Assembly (NCBI GenBank): GCA_910578815.1
Contig: CAJTSE010000005.1
Coordinates: forward strand, 1 to 64,000
Length of the DNA: 64,000 nt
Reading direction: 5' to 3'
Source: an uncultured Acetatifactor sp.
GTDB taxonomy: Bacteria; Bacillota; Clostridia; Lachnospirales; Lachnospiraceae
In this document: positions 9,410 to 17,265 of the stretch, piece after piece
Layout of the letters: each line of letters starts with the position of its first letter
Numbering within the stretch: position 1 is the first letter of the stretch
The notes under the pieces: generated by a model
Database searches by the model: none
What the model saw: the letters and a program-made list of their open reading frames with translations, nothing else
What the model was told of the DNA's origin: nothing
Position numbers and translations under genes: made by a program

Positions 9410-10420
9410 ATGAAGAAGAAAGCAGCTATCGTAGGATGCGGGGGAATTGCAATGGTACACGCCCAGGCGGTTGATGCTCTGGACGGAGTGGAATTATGCG
9501 CTTTTGCGGATTGCAGAGAAAAGCGGGCAGAAGAGTTTGCTGACCGATACGGCGGTGGCAGGGCGCGGTTTTATAGGGACTTCGAGGAAATGCTGACTGT
9601 AGAACAGCCGGATGTGGTACATATCTGTACGCCGCATTATCTTCATGTTCCCATGGCGGTGAAAGTATTGGAAAGCGGTGGCGCAGCTTTTATGGAGAAG
9701 CCCCCTGCAATTTCCAAACAGCAGTTTGAAGAATTGAAGCGTGCGGCAGAGAGTGGAGGCAGGGTAGGGATATGCTTTCAGAACAGATATAATGCGTCCG
9801 TGAAAAAGGTGGATGAGCTGCTGAAGGAGGGAAAGCTCGGAGCGGTAAAGGGGGGCAGGGCTTTTGTTACCTGGTGCAGGGAGACAGAGTATTATCAGGG
9901 CAGCGACTGGCGGGGAAGGCAGGAAACGGAAGGCGGCGGTGTGCTGATCAATCAGGCCATTCACACGCTGGATCTCTTACTGCGGTGGCTGGGAGAGCCG
10001 GACAGGGTGGAGGCATTCATGAGTAACCGTCATCTGCGTGGAGTGACGGAGGTGGAGGATATAGCGGAGGCTTATTTGGAATTTCCAGGAGGCAGAAGAG
10101 CCTGTTTTTATGCTACGACGGCCTATGTTTCGGATGCTCCGGTGCTGATAGAGCTTGCCTGCGAAAAGGGCAGTATCCGTCTGGAGGACGAAACGGTAAC
10201 GGTGCGTTACCTGCAGGGAGACGAGACATATTTTTCGTTAAAAACAGGCCGTTCCGCTGGGAAATCCTATTGGGGGAGCGGTCATGCGGCCTGTATCAGG
10301 GATTTTTACCAAAGTCTGGAACAGGGAACGCCATATGCCAATGATCTGGAATCAGCGGAAAATATCATGCGGGTGATGATGAGGATATATGAAAGTACAA
10401 AAGGCGAAAAAATTTTCTAA
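9410..10420 (+). CDS. Gfo/Idh/MocA family oxidoreductase (first copy)
   Basis: NAD(P)-dependent sugar or cyclitol oxidoreductase of 336 aa. The Rossmann motif is AIVGCGGIAMVHAQA, and the family EKP motif is seen in AFMEKPPAIS, where Lys is the usual catalytic residue. The substrate domain has QAIHTLDLLLRWLGEPD with the His-x-x-Asp signature. It leads a three-gene set with a second Gfo/Idh enzyme and a TIM-barrel isomerase-like protein, divergent from an AraC regulator. A GGAG site precedes the ATG. The substrate cannot be named. Its last codons lie in a short intergenic repeat that recurs downstream of the EF-G paralogue. Confidence 0.9.
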   Translation: MKKKAAIVGCGGIAMVHAQAVDALDGVELCAFADCREKRAEEFADRYGGGRARFYRDFEEMLTVEQPDVVHICTPHYLHVPMAVKVLESGGAAFMEKPPAISKQQFEELKRAAESGGRVGICFQNRYNASVKKVDELLKEGKLGAVKGGRAFVTWCRETEYYQGSDWRGRQETEGGGVLINQAIHTLDLLLRWLGEPDRVEAFMSNRHLRGVTEVEDIAEAYLEFPGGRRACFYATTAYVSDAPVLIELACEKGSIRLEDETVTVRYLQGDETYFSLKTGRSAGKSYWGSGHAACIRDFYQSLEQGTPYANDLESAENIMRVMMRIYESTKGEKIF

Positions 10421-10461
10421 GGCGTCAAAAAACGATGTGTTTGTGCCGCCGAAGGCGGCGG
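10399..10461 (+). repeat. Short intergenic repeat element, copy 1
   Basis: The 23 bases from 10399 (AAAAGGCGAAAAAATTTTCT and on) match 14825-14847 with few differences. Both copies continue through a GTTTGTGC box to a small hairpin GCCGCC-NNN-GGCGG (here 10445-10459). The copy supplies the last codons and stop of the upstream gene. It is probably a REP-like or processing element. Confidence 0.5.
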
Positions 10462-10474
10462 AAAGAGAGGAATT

Positions 10475-11629
10475 ATGGAACAGGTAAGGCTGGGAATCAT
10501 TGGGATCGGAGGCATGGGAAGCAACCATGCCAGAAGCATTTTGGAGGGGAAGGTGCCGGAGCTTAGGCTGACGGCAGCAGCCGATGTGCGTGAGGCAAGA
10601 AGAGATTGGGCAAGGCAGGAGTTTCCGCCGGAGGTGGCTGTTTACAAAGACGGCAGGGAGCTGATTGAGAGCGGGAGCTGCGACGCGGTTCTGATTGCCA
10701 CGCCGCATTATTTTCACCCGGAGCTGGTGATCTATGCTTTGGAGCATGGCCTTCATGCCCTCAGTGAAAAGCCGGCGGGAGTCTATACCAAACAGGTGCG
10801 GGAGATGAACGAGGCAGCGGAAAAGAGCGATAAGGTATTTGCCATCATGCTGAATCAGAGGACGAATTGCGTTTATCGCAAAATGCACGAGCTGATCATG
10901 GGAGGGGAATTGGGCCAGATCAAACGGGTGAATTGGATTATTACGAACTGGTATCGTACCCAGAGCTACTATGATGCCGCAGACTGGAAGGCAACATGGG
11001 ACGGCGAGGGCGGCGGCGTGCTGTTGAACCAGTGTCCTCATCAGTTAGATCTGATGCAGTGGCTGTGCGGCCTGCCGGTGCGGGTCCGGGCTTTCTGCCA
11101 TGAGGCAAAATGGCATGACATTGAGGTGGAAGATGATGTAACGGCTTACATGGAGTATGAAAACGGGGCAACAGGAGTTTTTGTGACTTCTACTGCAGAT
11201 ACTCCAGGCACCAACCGGCTGGAAATTATGCTGGAGATGGGAAAGCTGGTGTGTGAGAACAATAAGCTCCTGCTGTACCGCCTGAGCGAAAACGAAAGAG
11301 TTTTCTGCAGAACTTCGAAAGAGGGATTTGCCCAGCCCGAATACAGGCTGGAGAATGTGGAGACGGACGGGCAGAACGAACAGCACATAGGTGTGATGAA
11401 GGCGTTTGCGGGCAGGATTCTTCACGGAACGCCGCTGGTGGCAGAGGGCAGGGAAGGAATTCGAGGGCTGACTCTCTCCAATGCCATGCACCTGTCGGCC
11501 TGGCTGGACAAAATGATAGAAATTCCTTTTGATGAAGAACTTTTCCTGCAGGAGCTGAATAAAAAGCGGGCTGTTTCCCGGAAAAAGACAGGAAGCGGCG
11601 TGGTGTTTGATACGGCGGGGACATATTAA
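10475..11629 (+). CDS. Gfo/Idh/MocA family oxidoreductase (second copy)
   Basis: Second NAD(P)-dependent oxidoreductase of the cluster, 384 aa. It has Rossmann motif LGIIGIGGMGSNHARSI, EKP motif in ALSEKPAGVYTK, and GGVLLNQCPHQLDLMQWL carrying the His-x-x-Asp substrate signature. It shares the fold and order of motifs with the previous gene but is longer and only distantly similar, so the pair is unlikely to be a recent duplication. AGAGAGG precedes the ATG. Paired Gfo/Idh enzymes with a TIM-barrel partner occur in pathways that oxidise a sugar to a keto form before cleavage or isomerisation. Confidence 0.9.
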   Translation: MEQVRLGIIGIGGMGSNHARSILEGKVPELRLTAAADVREARRDWARQEFPPEVAVYKDGRELIESGSCDAVLIATPHYFHPELVIYALEHGLHALSEKPAGVYTKQVREMNEAAEKSDKVFAIMLNQRTNCVYRKMHELIMGGELGQIKRVNWIITNWYRTQSYYDAADWKATWDGEGGGVLLNQCPHQLDLMQWLCGLPVRVRAFCHEAKWHDIEVEDDVTAYMEYENGATGVFVTSTADTPGTNRLEIMLEMGKLVCENNKLLLYRLSENERVFCRTSKEGFAQPEYRLENVETDGQNEQHIGVMKAFAGRILHGTPLVAEGREGIRGLTLSNAMHLSAWLDKMIEIPFDEELFLQELNKKRAVSRKKTGSGVVFDTAGTY

Positions 11630-11712
11630 TTGCTTCGGGTAATTGCGTTAGTCCGCCTGAGGATCTGACTTTTTGCAATTCTTATGTAGATAGAAAGAAG
11701 AGGAGAGGAAAC

Positions 11713-12597
11713 ATGTTTGATAATATTATACTGACAGGCTTTGGGGACGAGATTGATTCACTTTTGGATCAGCAGATGCAGGTAATGGAAAAACTGCACA
11801 TGAACCATATTGAAATGCGCGGCGTGGATGGCAGAGGCCTCGAAAGATACTCGGAGGCGGAAGCCAGAGAGCTTAAGCGGCGTCTGGATGACAGAGGTTT
11901 TTCCCTTTCGGCAATCGGATCTCCCCTAGGGAAGATCCGGATTACGGATGATTTTGATGCTCATATGGAATTATTCAGGCATACGGTGGAGCTGGCCCAT
12001 ATTATGGGAACACCCAATATACGCATGTTCAGTTTTTACGGTCCGGCGGAAAAGAACTCATGCGGGGGAAAGACGGATTCAGGCAAGGCGTGGCTTCCTG
12101 TCTGGCGGGATGAGGTCATGGACCGACTGGGACAGTTTGCCGATTATGCAGCGGCGAATGACGTGGTCCTGCTTCATGAGAACGAGAAGGATATTTACGG
12201 GGAGATGGCGGCGGAATGTCTGGACATCTTGAAACAGTTTGCAGGGGAGCATTTTAAGGCGGTGTTTGACTTTGCCAATTTTGTGCAGGCCGGTCAGGAC
12301 ACACTTGAGGCTTATGAGATGCTGAAGCCCTATATCGCCTATATTCATGTCAAGGATGCGCTGTTTCAGGATGGAAGCGTGGTCCCCGCAGGGGAGGGAG
12401 ACGGCAATGTGGCTGAAATTTTGGGCCGGCTGAAAGCGGACGGGTATGGCGGTTACCTTTCCATTGAGCCGCATTTATCGGAGTTTACAGGCTTTTCTTC
12501 TCTGGAAAGAGGCGGCAGGATCGGAGAAAAGCTCTCCGGTGAGGAAGCGTTTACCTTGGCACACGATGCGCTTTTGAGGATATTGGAGAAATTATAG
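11713..12597 (+). CDS. Sugar phosphate isomerase/epimerase-like TIM barrel
   Basis: AP-endonuclease-2 type TIM barrel of 294 aa, a family including xylose-isomerase-like and keto-sugar epimerase or eliminase enzymes. Metal-ligand candidates are Glu in NHIEMRGVDG, Glu in VLLHENEKDIYG, Asp and His in VFDFANFVQ and IAYIHVKDAL, and Glu in YLSIEPHLSEF. This order fits a divalent-metal active site. It follows two oxidoreductases and is probably in the same operon, with AGGAGAGG before the ATG. I infer that it acts on the keto product of one of the oxidoreductases. Confidence 0.88.
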   Translation: MFDNIILTGFGDEIDSLLDQQMQVMEKLHMNHIEMRGVDGRGLERYSEAEARELKRRLDDRGFSLSAIGSPLGKIRITDDFDAHMELFRHTVELAHIMGTPNIRMFSFYGPAEKNSCGGKTDSGKAWLPVWRDEVMDRLGQFADYAAANDVVLLHENEKDIYGEMAAECLDILKQFAGEHFKAVFDFANFVQAGQDTLEAYEMLKPYIAYIHVKDALFQDGSVVPAGEGDGNVAEILGRLKADGYGGYLSIEPHLSEFTGFSSLERGGRIGEKLSGEEAFTLAHDALLRILEKL

Positions 12598-12627
12598 GAA
12601 AGTAATGCGAAATATTATAACAATAGC

Positions 12628-12656
12628 TTGTAAAATAGTAAATTGTTTAGTAAAAT
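12628..12656 (+). promoter_or_regulatory. Candidate sigma-A promoter of the EF-G paralogue
   Basis: TTGTAA (12628-12633), a 17-base spacer and TAAAAT (12651-12656), in an AT-rich stretch. It lies about 75 bases upstream of the ATG at 12733. Confidence 0.5.
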
Positions 12657-12732
12657 GTTCATATGGGAGTTTGCAGTCCGTTTTCAGGATGTACCAGAAT
12701 GCCCAAAATACTGCATAATTGGAGGAACCTAT

Positions 12733-14826
12733 ATGAAAGTTTACACAACCGACAAGATTCGCAATGTGGTGCTGTTAGGTCACGGCGGGAGCGGCAAGAC
12801 GAGTCTGGTGGAGGCCATGGCTTATCTGTCCGGAATTACTTCGAGAATGGGCAAGGTGTCTGACAAGAATACCATAAGCGATTATGACAAGGAAGAGCAG
12901 AAGCGTCAGTTCTCCATCAATACCTCCGTTGTTCCGATCGAATGGGAAGGGTACAAGATTAATATCATGGATACTCCCGGTTACTTTGATTTCGTGGGTG
13001 AGGTGGAGGAAGCGGTCAGCGCTGCGGGTGCCGCCATCATCGTGGTCAATGGCAAGGCCGGCATCGAGGTGGGAGCCCAGAAGGCCTGGGAGCTTTGTGA
13101 AAAATATAAACTGCCGAGAATGATTTACGTATCCAATATGGATGTTGATAATGCCTCTTTCCGTCAGGTGGTGGAGGATATGACGAACGCCTACGGCAAG
13201 AAGATGGCACCCTTTAATCTGCCGATTCGTGAAAGTGAAAAGTTTGTGGGTTATGTCAACGTGATCGCAGAGACAGGAAATCGCTGGCAGGGTAAGGAAG
13301 TAGTGCCCTGCGAGATACCGGAGTACAATAAAGCAAATCTGCAGATCTGCCGGGATACCCTGATGGAAGCTGTGGCGGAGACCAGCGAAGAGATGATGGA
13401 GCGTTACTTCGGCGGGGAGACCTTTTCGGAGGCGGAGATCAGGGCGGCACTGCGGACCAATGTGTGCGACTGCAGTATTGTTCCCATGACAATGGGGTCA
13501 AATGTGTTGTGCCAGGGTGTGTACACGCTGCTGGATGATATTGTAAAATATTTCCCCAGCCCCGAAAACCGCAAGGTGGCAGGCATCAATATGAAAACCA
13601 ACGAGATTTATAATGCTGACTATGATTTCTCCAAGGCAAAATCCGCGTATATCTGGAAGACCGTAGTGGATCCATTTATCGGCAAGTATTCCCTGATTAA
13701 GGTGAATTCCGGTGTGTTGAAGACGGATGATATGATCTATAACGTGGACCGGGATATTGAAGAGAAGGTGGGTAAAATTTATGTACTTCAGGGTAATAAG
13801 CCAATCGAGGTGCCAGAGCTTCATGCAGGGGACATCGGCGCCCTGGCAAAGCTGACGGCAGCCAGAACCGGCAACAGCCTTTCCACCAAGGCTACCACCA
13901 TCAAGTTCGGTAAGTTTGAGCTTTCTACACCTTATACATACATGCGTTATAAGCCCAAGAACAAGGCGGATGTGGATAAAATATCCCAGGCTCTGCAGAA
14001 AATCGGCCATGAAGATCTTACCATGAAAACCGTAAACGATGCGGAAAATCGTCAGACTCTGCTTTACGGTATGGGAGATCAGCATCTTGAGATCATTGTC
14101 AGCAGACTGTTAAATGAATACAAGGTGGAGGTAGAGCTTTCCAGACCCAAGGTAGCTTACCGGGAGACGATTAAGAAGCAGTCGGATGTAGAGTACAAGT
14201 ACAAAAAGCAGACCGGCGGGCACGGCCAGTATGGTCATGTGAAAATGCGTTTCAGCCCTTCCGAGGATCTGGAGCAGGCTTATGTGTTTGAGCAGGAGGT
14301 AGTAGGCGGAGCGGTGCCCAAGAACTATTACCCGGCCGTGGAAAAGGGTCTGCAGGAATCCGTGCTGAAAGGGCCCTTGGCAGCATATCCTGTGGTAGGC
14401 GTTAAGGCGGTATTGTACGACGGATCTTACCATCCGGTAGATTCCTCTGAGCAGGCATTTAAGATGGCTACAATACAGGCCTTCAAGAAGGGATTCATGG
14501 AGGCACATCCTGTTTTGCTGGAGCCTATTGCCAGCCTGAAGGTGACTATTCCCGACGCATACACTGGGGACGTTATGGGTGATCTGAACAAGCGGCGTGG
14601 GCGTGTCTTAGGCATGAATCCCGCACCCGGCGGGAAGCAGGTGGTGGAAGCAGAGATTCCCGTGAGCTGTCTGTTTGGTTACTGCACGGATCTGCGCTCC
14701 ATGACCGGAGGCCGCGGAGAATACGCATATGAGTTTGTTCGTTACGAGCAGGCACCCTCCGACGTACAGGAAAAGGAAGTGGCTGCAAGGGCGGCTAAAG
14801 TAGCGGAGAGCGACGGCGAGGAATAA
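12733..14826 (+). CDS. Elongation factor G-like translation GTPase
   Basis: EF-G paralogue of 697 aa with the full five-domain layout. The P-loop is GHGGSGKT at residues 16-23, switch II is DTPGYFDF near residue 80, and domain IV shows KKQTGGHGQYGHVKM. The C-terminal domain V ends with SMTGGRGEYAYEF. The G4 guanine-recognition motif, NKMD in canonical EF-G, reads SNMD at residues 134-137. The gene stands alone, not in the str operon beside rpsL/rpsG/tuf, which fits a secondary EF-G rather than the housekeeping one. GGAGGA at 12721-12726 fixes the start at 12733; an upstream in-frame ATG at 12643 overlaps the promoter. Confidence 0.9.
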   Translation: MKVYTTDKIRNVVLLGHGGSGKTSLVEAMAYLSGITSRMGKVSDKNTISDYDKEEQKRQFSINTSVVPIEWEGYKINIMDTPGYFDFVGEVEEAVSAAGAAIIVVNGKAGIEVGAQKAWELCEKYKLPRMIYVSNMDVDNASFRQVVEDMTNAYGKKMAPFNLPIRESEKFVGYVNVIAETGNRWQGKEVVPCEIPEYNKANLQICRDTLMEAVAETSEEMMERYFGGETFSEAEIRAALRTNVCDCSIVPMTMGSNVLCQGVYTLLDDIVKYFPSPENRKVAGINMKTNEIYNADYDFSKAKSAYIWKTVVDPFIGKYSLIKVNSGVLKTDDMIYNVDRDIEEKVGKIYVLQGNKPIEVPELHAGDIGALAKLTAARTGNSLSTKATTIKFGKFELSTPYTYMRYKPKNKADVDKISQALQKIGHEDLTMKTVNDAENRQTLLYGMGDQHLEIIVSRLLNEYKVEVELSRPKVAYRETIKKQSDVEYKYKKQTGGHGQYGHVKMRFSPSEDLEQAYVFEQEVVGGAVPKNYYPAVEKGLQESVLKGPLAAYPVVGVKAVLYDGSYHPVDSSEQAFKMATIQAFKKGFMEAHPVLLEPIASLKVTIPDAYTGDVMGDLNKRRGRVLGMNPAPGGKQVVEAEIPVSCLFGYCTDLRSMTGGRGEYAYEFVRYEQAPSDVQEKEVAARAAKVAESDGEE

Positions 14827-14923
14827 AAGGCGAAAAGAATTTCTAAGATTGAAAAGACTCAACTTTGGTTCTATGGGACTGGTTTGTGCTGGTAAAGCTG
14901 GTACTGCCGCCAGAGGCGGTAGG
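14825..14923 (+). repeat. Short intergenic repeat element, copy 2
   Basis: It begins AAAAGGCGAAAAGAATTTCT, close to 10399-10421. It continues through a shared GTTTGTGC box to a hairpin GCCGCC-AGA-GGCGGT near 14906-14920. It starts within the stop codon of the EF-G paralogue, as copy 1 spans the stop of its upstream gene. Confidence 0.5.
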
Positions 14924-14942
14924 AAAATATAGTCTAATTTAC

Positions 14943-14969
14943 ATGCGGGCCGGGATAAACGGCCCGCAT
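14943..14969 (+). terminator. Strong GC hairpin after the EF-G paralogue
   Basis: Perfect 10-bp stem ATGCGGGCCG / CGGCCCGCAT with a 7-base loop. The downstream bases (TAGATATT) hold only a weak T tract, so intrinsic termination is likely but not certain. It separates the EF-G paralogue from the DUF6020 gene. Confidence 0.5.
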
Positions 14970-15041
14970 TAGATATTAAGCAGCCGGGAACTGAAGCGGG
15001 CCATATAGTGACCGGCTGCGGAAATGTGAGGGTGATAAAAA

Positions 15042-16850
15042 GTGAGAAGACTGCCTTGGGGAAATACCAGTTTTATAATGGCATTAGGCCTGCTGGCGGC
15101 CATGGGTATAAAGTATTGTGTGAATACGGGAGAGGCGTGGATTGTATATGCCAATAGCGTGATGTCGTTTTTCTATTTTGTGATGATTGCTTTTGCTTTA
15201 AAGCGAATTTTTGCGGGGGGAGGTAACGCTTCGCGTATAGGGGATATACTGAACCCCTGCTTTGCGTTTTCGTTCTGCTTTTGGGGAAGCATGGCGGCAG
15301 GCGCGAGTCTGGAGCGCTGTGGGCAGGTAGATTTTGCCGACTGGAAGCTCTGGCTGTCTTCCCTGGTGGTGGCACTGGCCACGGCGCCGATGCTGGCATG
15401 GACGATCAAAAGTCTTGAGAGCTGCCAAAGCAGGAAAAAGTGCCTTGCGGATTCAGGGAAAGAATGTGTGAAAGGGAAAAAATACTTTTTCTGTCTGTGG
15501 GGGATTTTATTTTTGGCATATATGATTCCCTTTTTGGCCTCATTTCCCGGTTTTTTCACGTATGATGCGGAAACGGAGGTCTACATGGTTTTTACCGGAA
15601 AATATTCCGCGCATCATCCGGTGCTTCATGTAATTCTTTTAGGCTGGATCATTCGGGCAGTTCACTATATAACAAAGTCATACAATGTAGGGATCGCCTG
15701 TTATATTCTTTTTCAGATGGCAGTAATGTCGGCCTGTTTTTCCTATATGATGAGTTTTTTATATAAAATCGGAGTAAGGCGCCTGATCCGCATCATCAGT
15801 ATATGCTTTCTGGCGTTGTTTCCCACTGTCAGCATGTTTGTCTGCTGTTCTACCAAGGACAGCATGTTTTCCGGCGGCGTGGTGCTTTTCACAACGCTGC
15901 TTCTGGAGATGGGCCGGGATTCGGAAGCCTTCTGGCAGAAGAAGAGTAAGCGGATCTGCTTTGCGGCAGCGGTTTTTCTGATTTTAGCATTTCGCAATAA
16001 CGGGCTTTATGCGCTTGCAGTATTTTTTATTTTGTTTGCCATGTTGTACAGAAAATATTGGAAAAAGTGGATACTGACAATTATGGCTGCCTTTTTCATT
16101 TTTGGAGTATCCACCGGCCTGCTTGGAAAGGTTTTTCACTTTATGCCGGGGGAACTTGCGGAAATGTTATGCGTACCCATGCAGCAGCTTGCAAGAACAT
16201 ATGCGCAGGCTCCAGACTCATTTACGGAGCAGGAGAAGGAAACTCTGTTTACTTTGCTGCCGGAGCCTATCTTGAAAAAGTATAATCCCAAACTGGCGGA
16301 TAATGTGAAGGTAAATTTTCTGGAGGATAATTTTAAAAACGATCCCGGAAAATACATTTCACTTTGGGCATCTATGGGCATAAAGCATCCGGACATCTAT
16401 GTCAACTCCTTTTTGGCAAATACATATGGTTACTGGTATCCGGATACGGTGCCGGACGGATATAGCGGAAAGACCATATCCAGCCTTGTGTATGGCGACA
16501 GTTCCTATTTTGCTTTTGAAACGGAACGGCCCGGAGAGAGAATTCATCTGCTGCCGAGGCTGGAGAACTTTTACAGGAAGTGCTCGCTGGAGATTTACCA
16601 GCAAAAGCTTCCGGTCGTATCCATGCTGTTTTCCATGGGATTTTGGCATTGGTGCTATGCGTTTCTTGCAATATATCTGATACTGACGGGAAACGGAAGG
16701 CAGGCCTTTGCTTTTGCGCCCACAGGCTTGATTTATTTGACGGTTTTGCTAGGGCCCATTGCACTGGTGAGATATGTATTATATTTTTTCTTTCTGGTAC
16801 CCTTACTGCCGGCGTTAATTTTTGATACCGGGAAATTCAAAATTTCTTGA
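15042..16850 (+). CDS. DUF6020-like multi-pass membrane protein
   Basis: Integral membrane protein of 602 aa with about 11-12 hydrophobic segments. A conserved block in the first extracellular loop, FPGFFTYDAETEVYMVFTGK followed by YSAHHPVLHVILLG, resembles DUF6020 family members. The acidic residues and His pair after a membrane helix are arranged like those of GT-C glycosyltransferases that use polyprenyl-phosphate sugars, so a role in surface glycan assembly is possible but unproven. The start is GTG at 15042, with GAGGGTG upstream. The gene stands alone and its stop overlaps the -35 box of the leuS promoter. Confidence 0.7.
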   Translation: MRRLPWGNTSFIMALGLLAAMGIKYCVNTGEAWIVYANSVMSFFYFVMIAFALKRIFAGGGNASRIGDILNPCFAFSFCFWGSMAAGASLERCGQVDFADWKLWLSSLVVALATAPMLAWTIKSLESCQSRKKCLADSGKECVKGKKYFFCLWGILFLAYMIPFLASFPGFFTYDAETEVYMVFTGKYSAHHPVLHVILLGWIIRAVHYITKSYNVGIACYILFQMAVMSACFSYMMSFLYKIGVRRLIRIISICFLALFPTVSMFVCCSTKDSMFSGGVVLFTTLLLEMGRDSEAFWQKKSKRICFAAAVFLILAFRNNGLYALAVFFILFAMLYRKYWKKWILTIMAAFFIFGVSTGLLGKVFHFMPGELAEMLCVPMQQLARTYAQAPDSFTEQEKETLFTLLPEPILKKYNPKLADNVKVNFLEDNFKNDPGKYISLWASMGIKHPDIYVNSFLANTYGYWYPDTVPDGYSGKTISSLVYGDSSYFAFETERPGERIHLLPRLENFYRKCSLEIYQQKLPVVSMLFSMGFWHWCYAFLAIYLILTGNGRQAFAFAPTGLIYLTVLLGPIALVRYVLYFFFLVPLLPALIFDTGKFKIS

Positions 16851-16875
16851 CAGGAGTTTGAAAACAGGTTAAAAT
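16847..16875 (+). promoter_or_regulatory. Consensus sigma-A promoter of the leuS leader
   Basis: TTGACA (16847-16852), a 17-base spacer and TAAAAT (16870-16875). The -35 box overlaps the stop codon of the DUF6020 gene. Transcription would start near 16882, giving a leader of about 385 bases before leuS. Confidence 0.7.
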
Positions 16876-16914
16876 AAACGTTATCTTTAACAGAATATCA
16901 ATAGACATTGATGA

Positions 16915-17175
16915 GGAATATTAAGGATTTCGGACTTTCAGAGAGCCGCCGGGCGGTGCGAGGCGGCAGAAAGATTTCCCCAACTGGCCTCGGAGTTCCT
17001 TTTCGGAAGCGTGCGCCTGTGCGTGTGTAGGAAAAGGCGGCAGATACCGTTATCTATCCTAAAGTGCATGTGTGAAAATCTAAGTTTCGGCTCGGAAAAA
17101 CACATGAAGTAGAGTGGTACCACGGAAAAAAGCCCTTTCGTCTCTATGCGGACGAGAGGGCTTTCTATATGCGGA
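16915..17175 (+). promoter_or_regulatory. T-box leader of leuS
   Basis: The T-box sequence AGAGTGGTACCACGG is present at 17111-17125. It is followed by a terminator hairpin (AGCCCTTTCGTC / GACGAGAGGGCTTT, 17130-17165). Upstream, 16941-17000 reads like stem I, with GAGAGCCGCC and a GGCGGTGCGAGG block. A probable specifier codon CTG for leucine lies at 16984-16986, after CCCCAA and before GCCTCGGAG. Uncharged tRNA-Leu would pair with the specifier and T-box, favour the antiterminator and let leuS be read. The rest of 16851-17265 holds only the promoter and the leuS ribosome site. Confidence 0.92.
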
Positions 17176-17265
17176 CAGTGTGCCCTGAAATTCAGATAAG
17201 TCATTTGGCGAAGAATTATGAACGATTCGGCACACTGGATAGGATGTCAAAAGGAGGAAAGAAAA

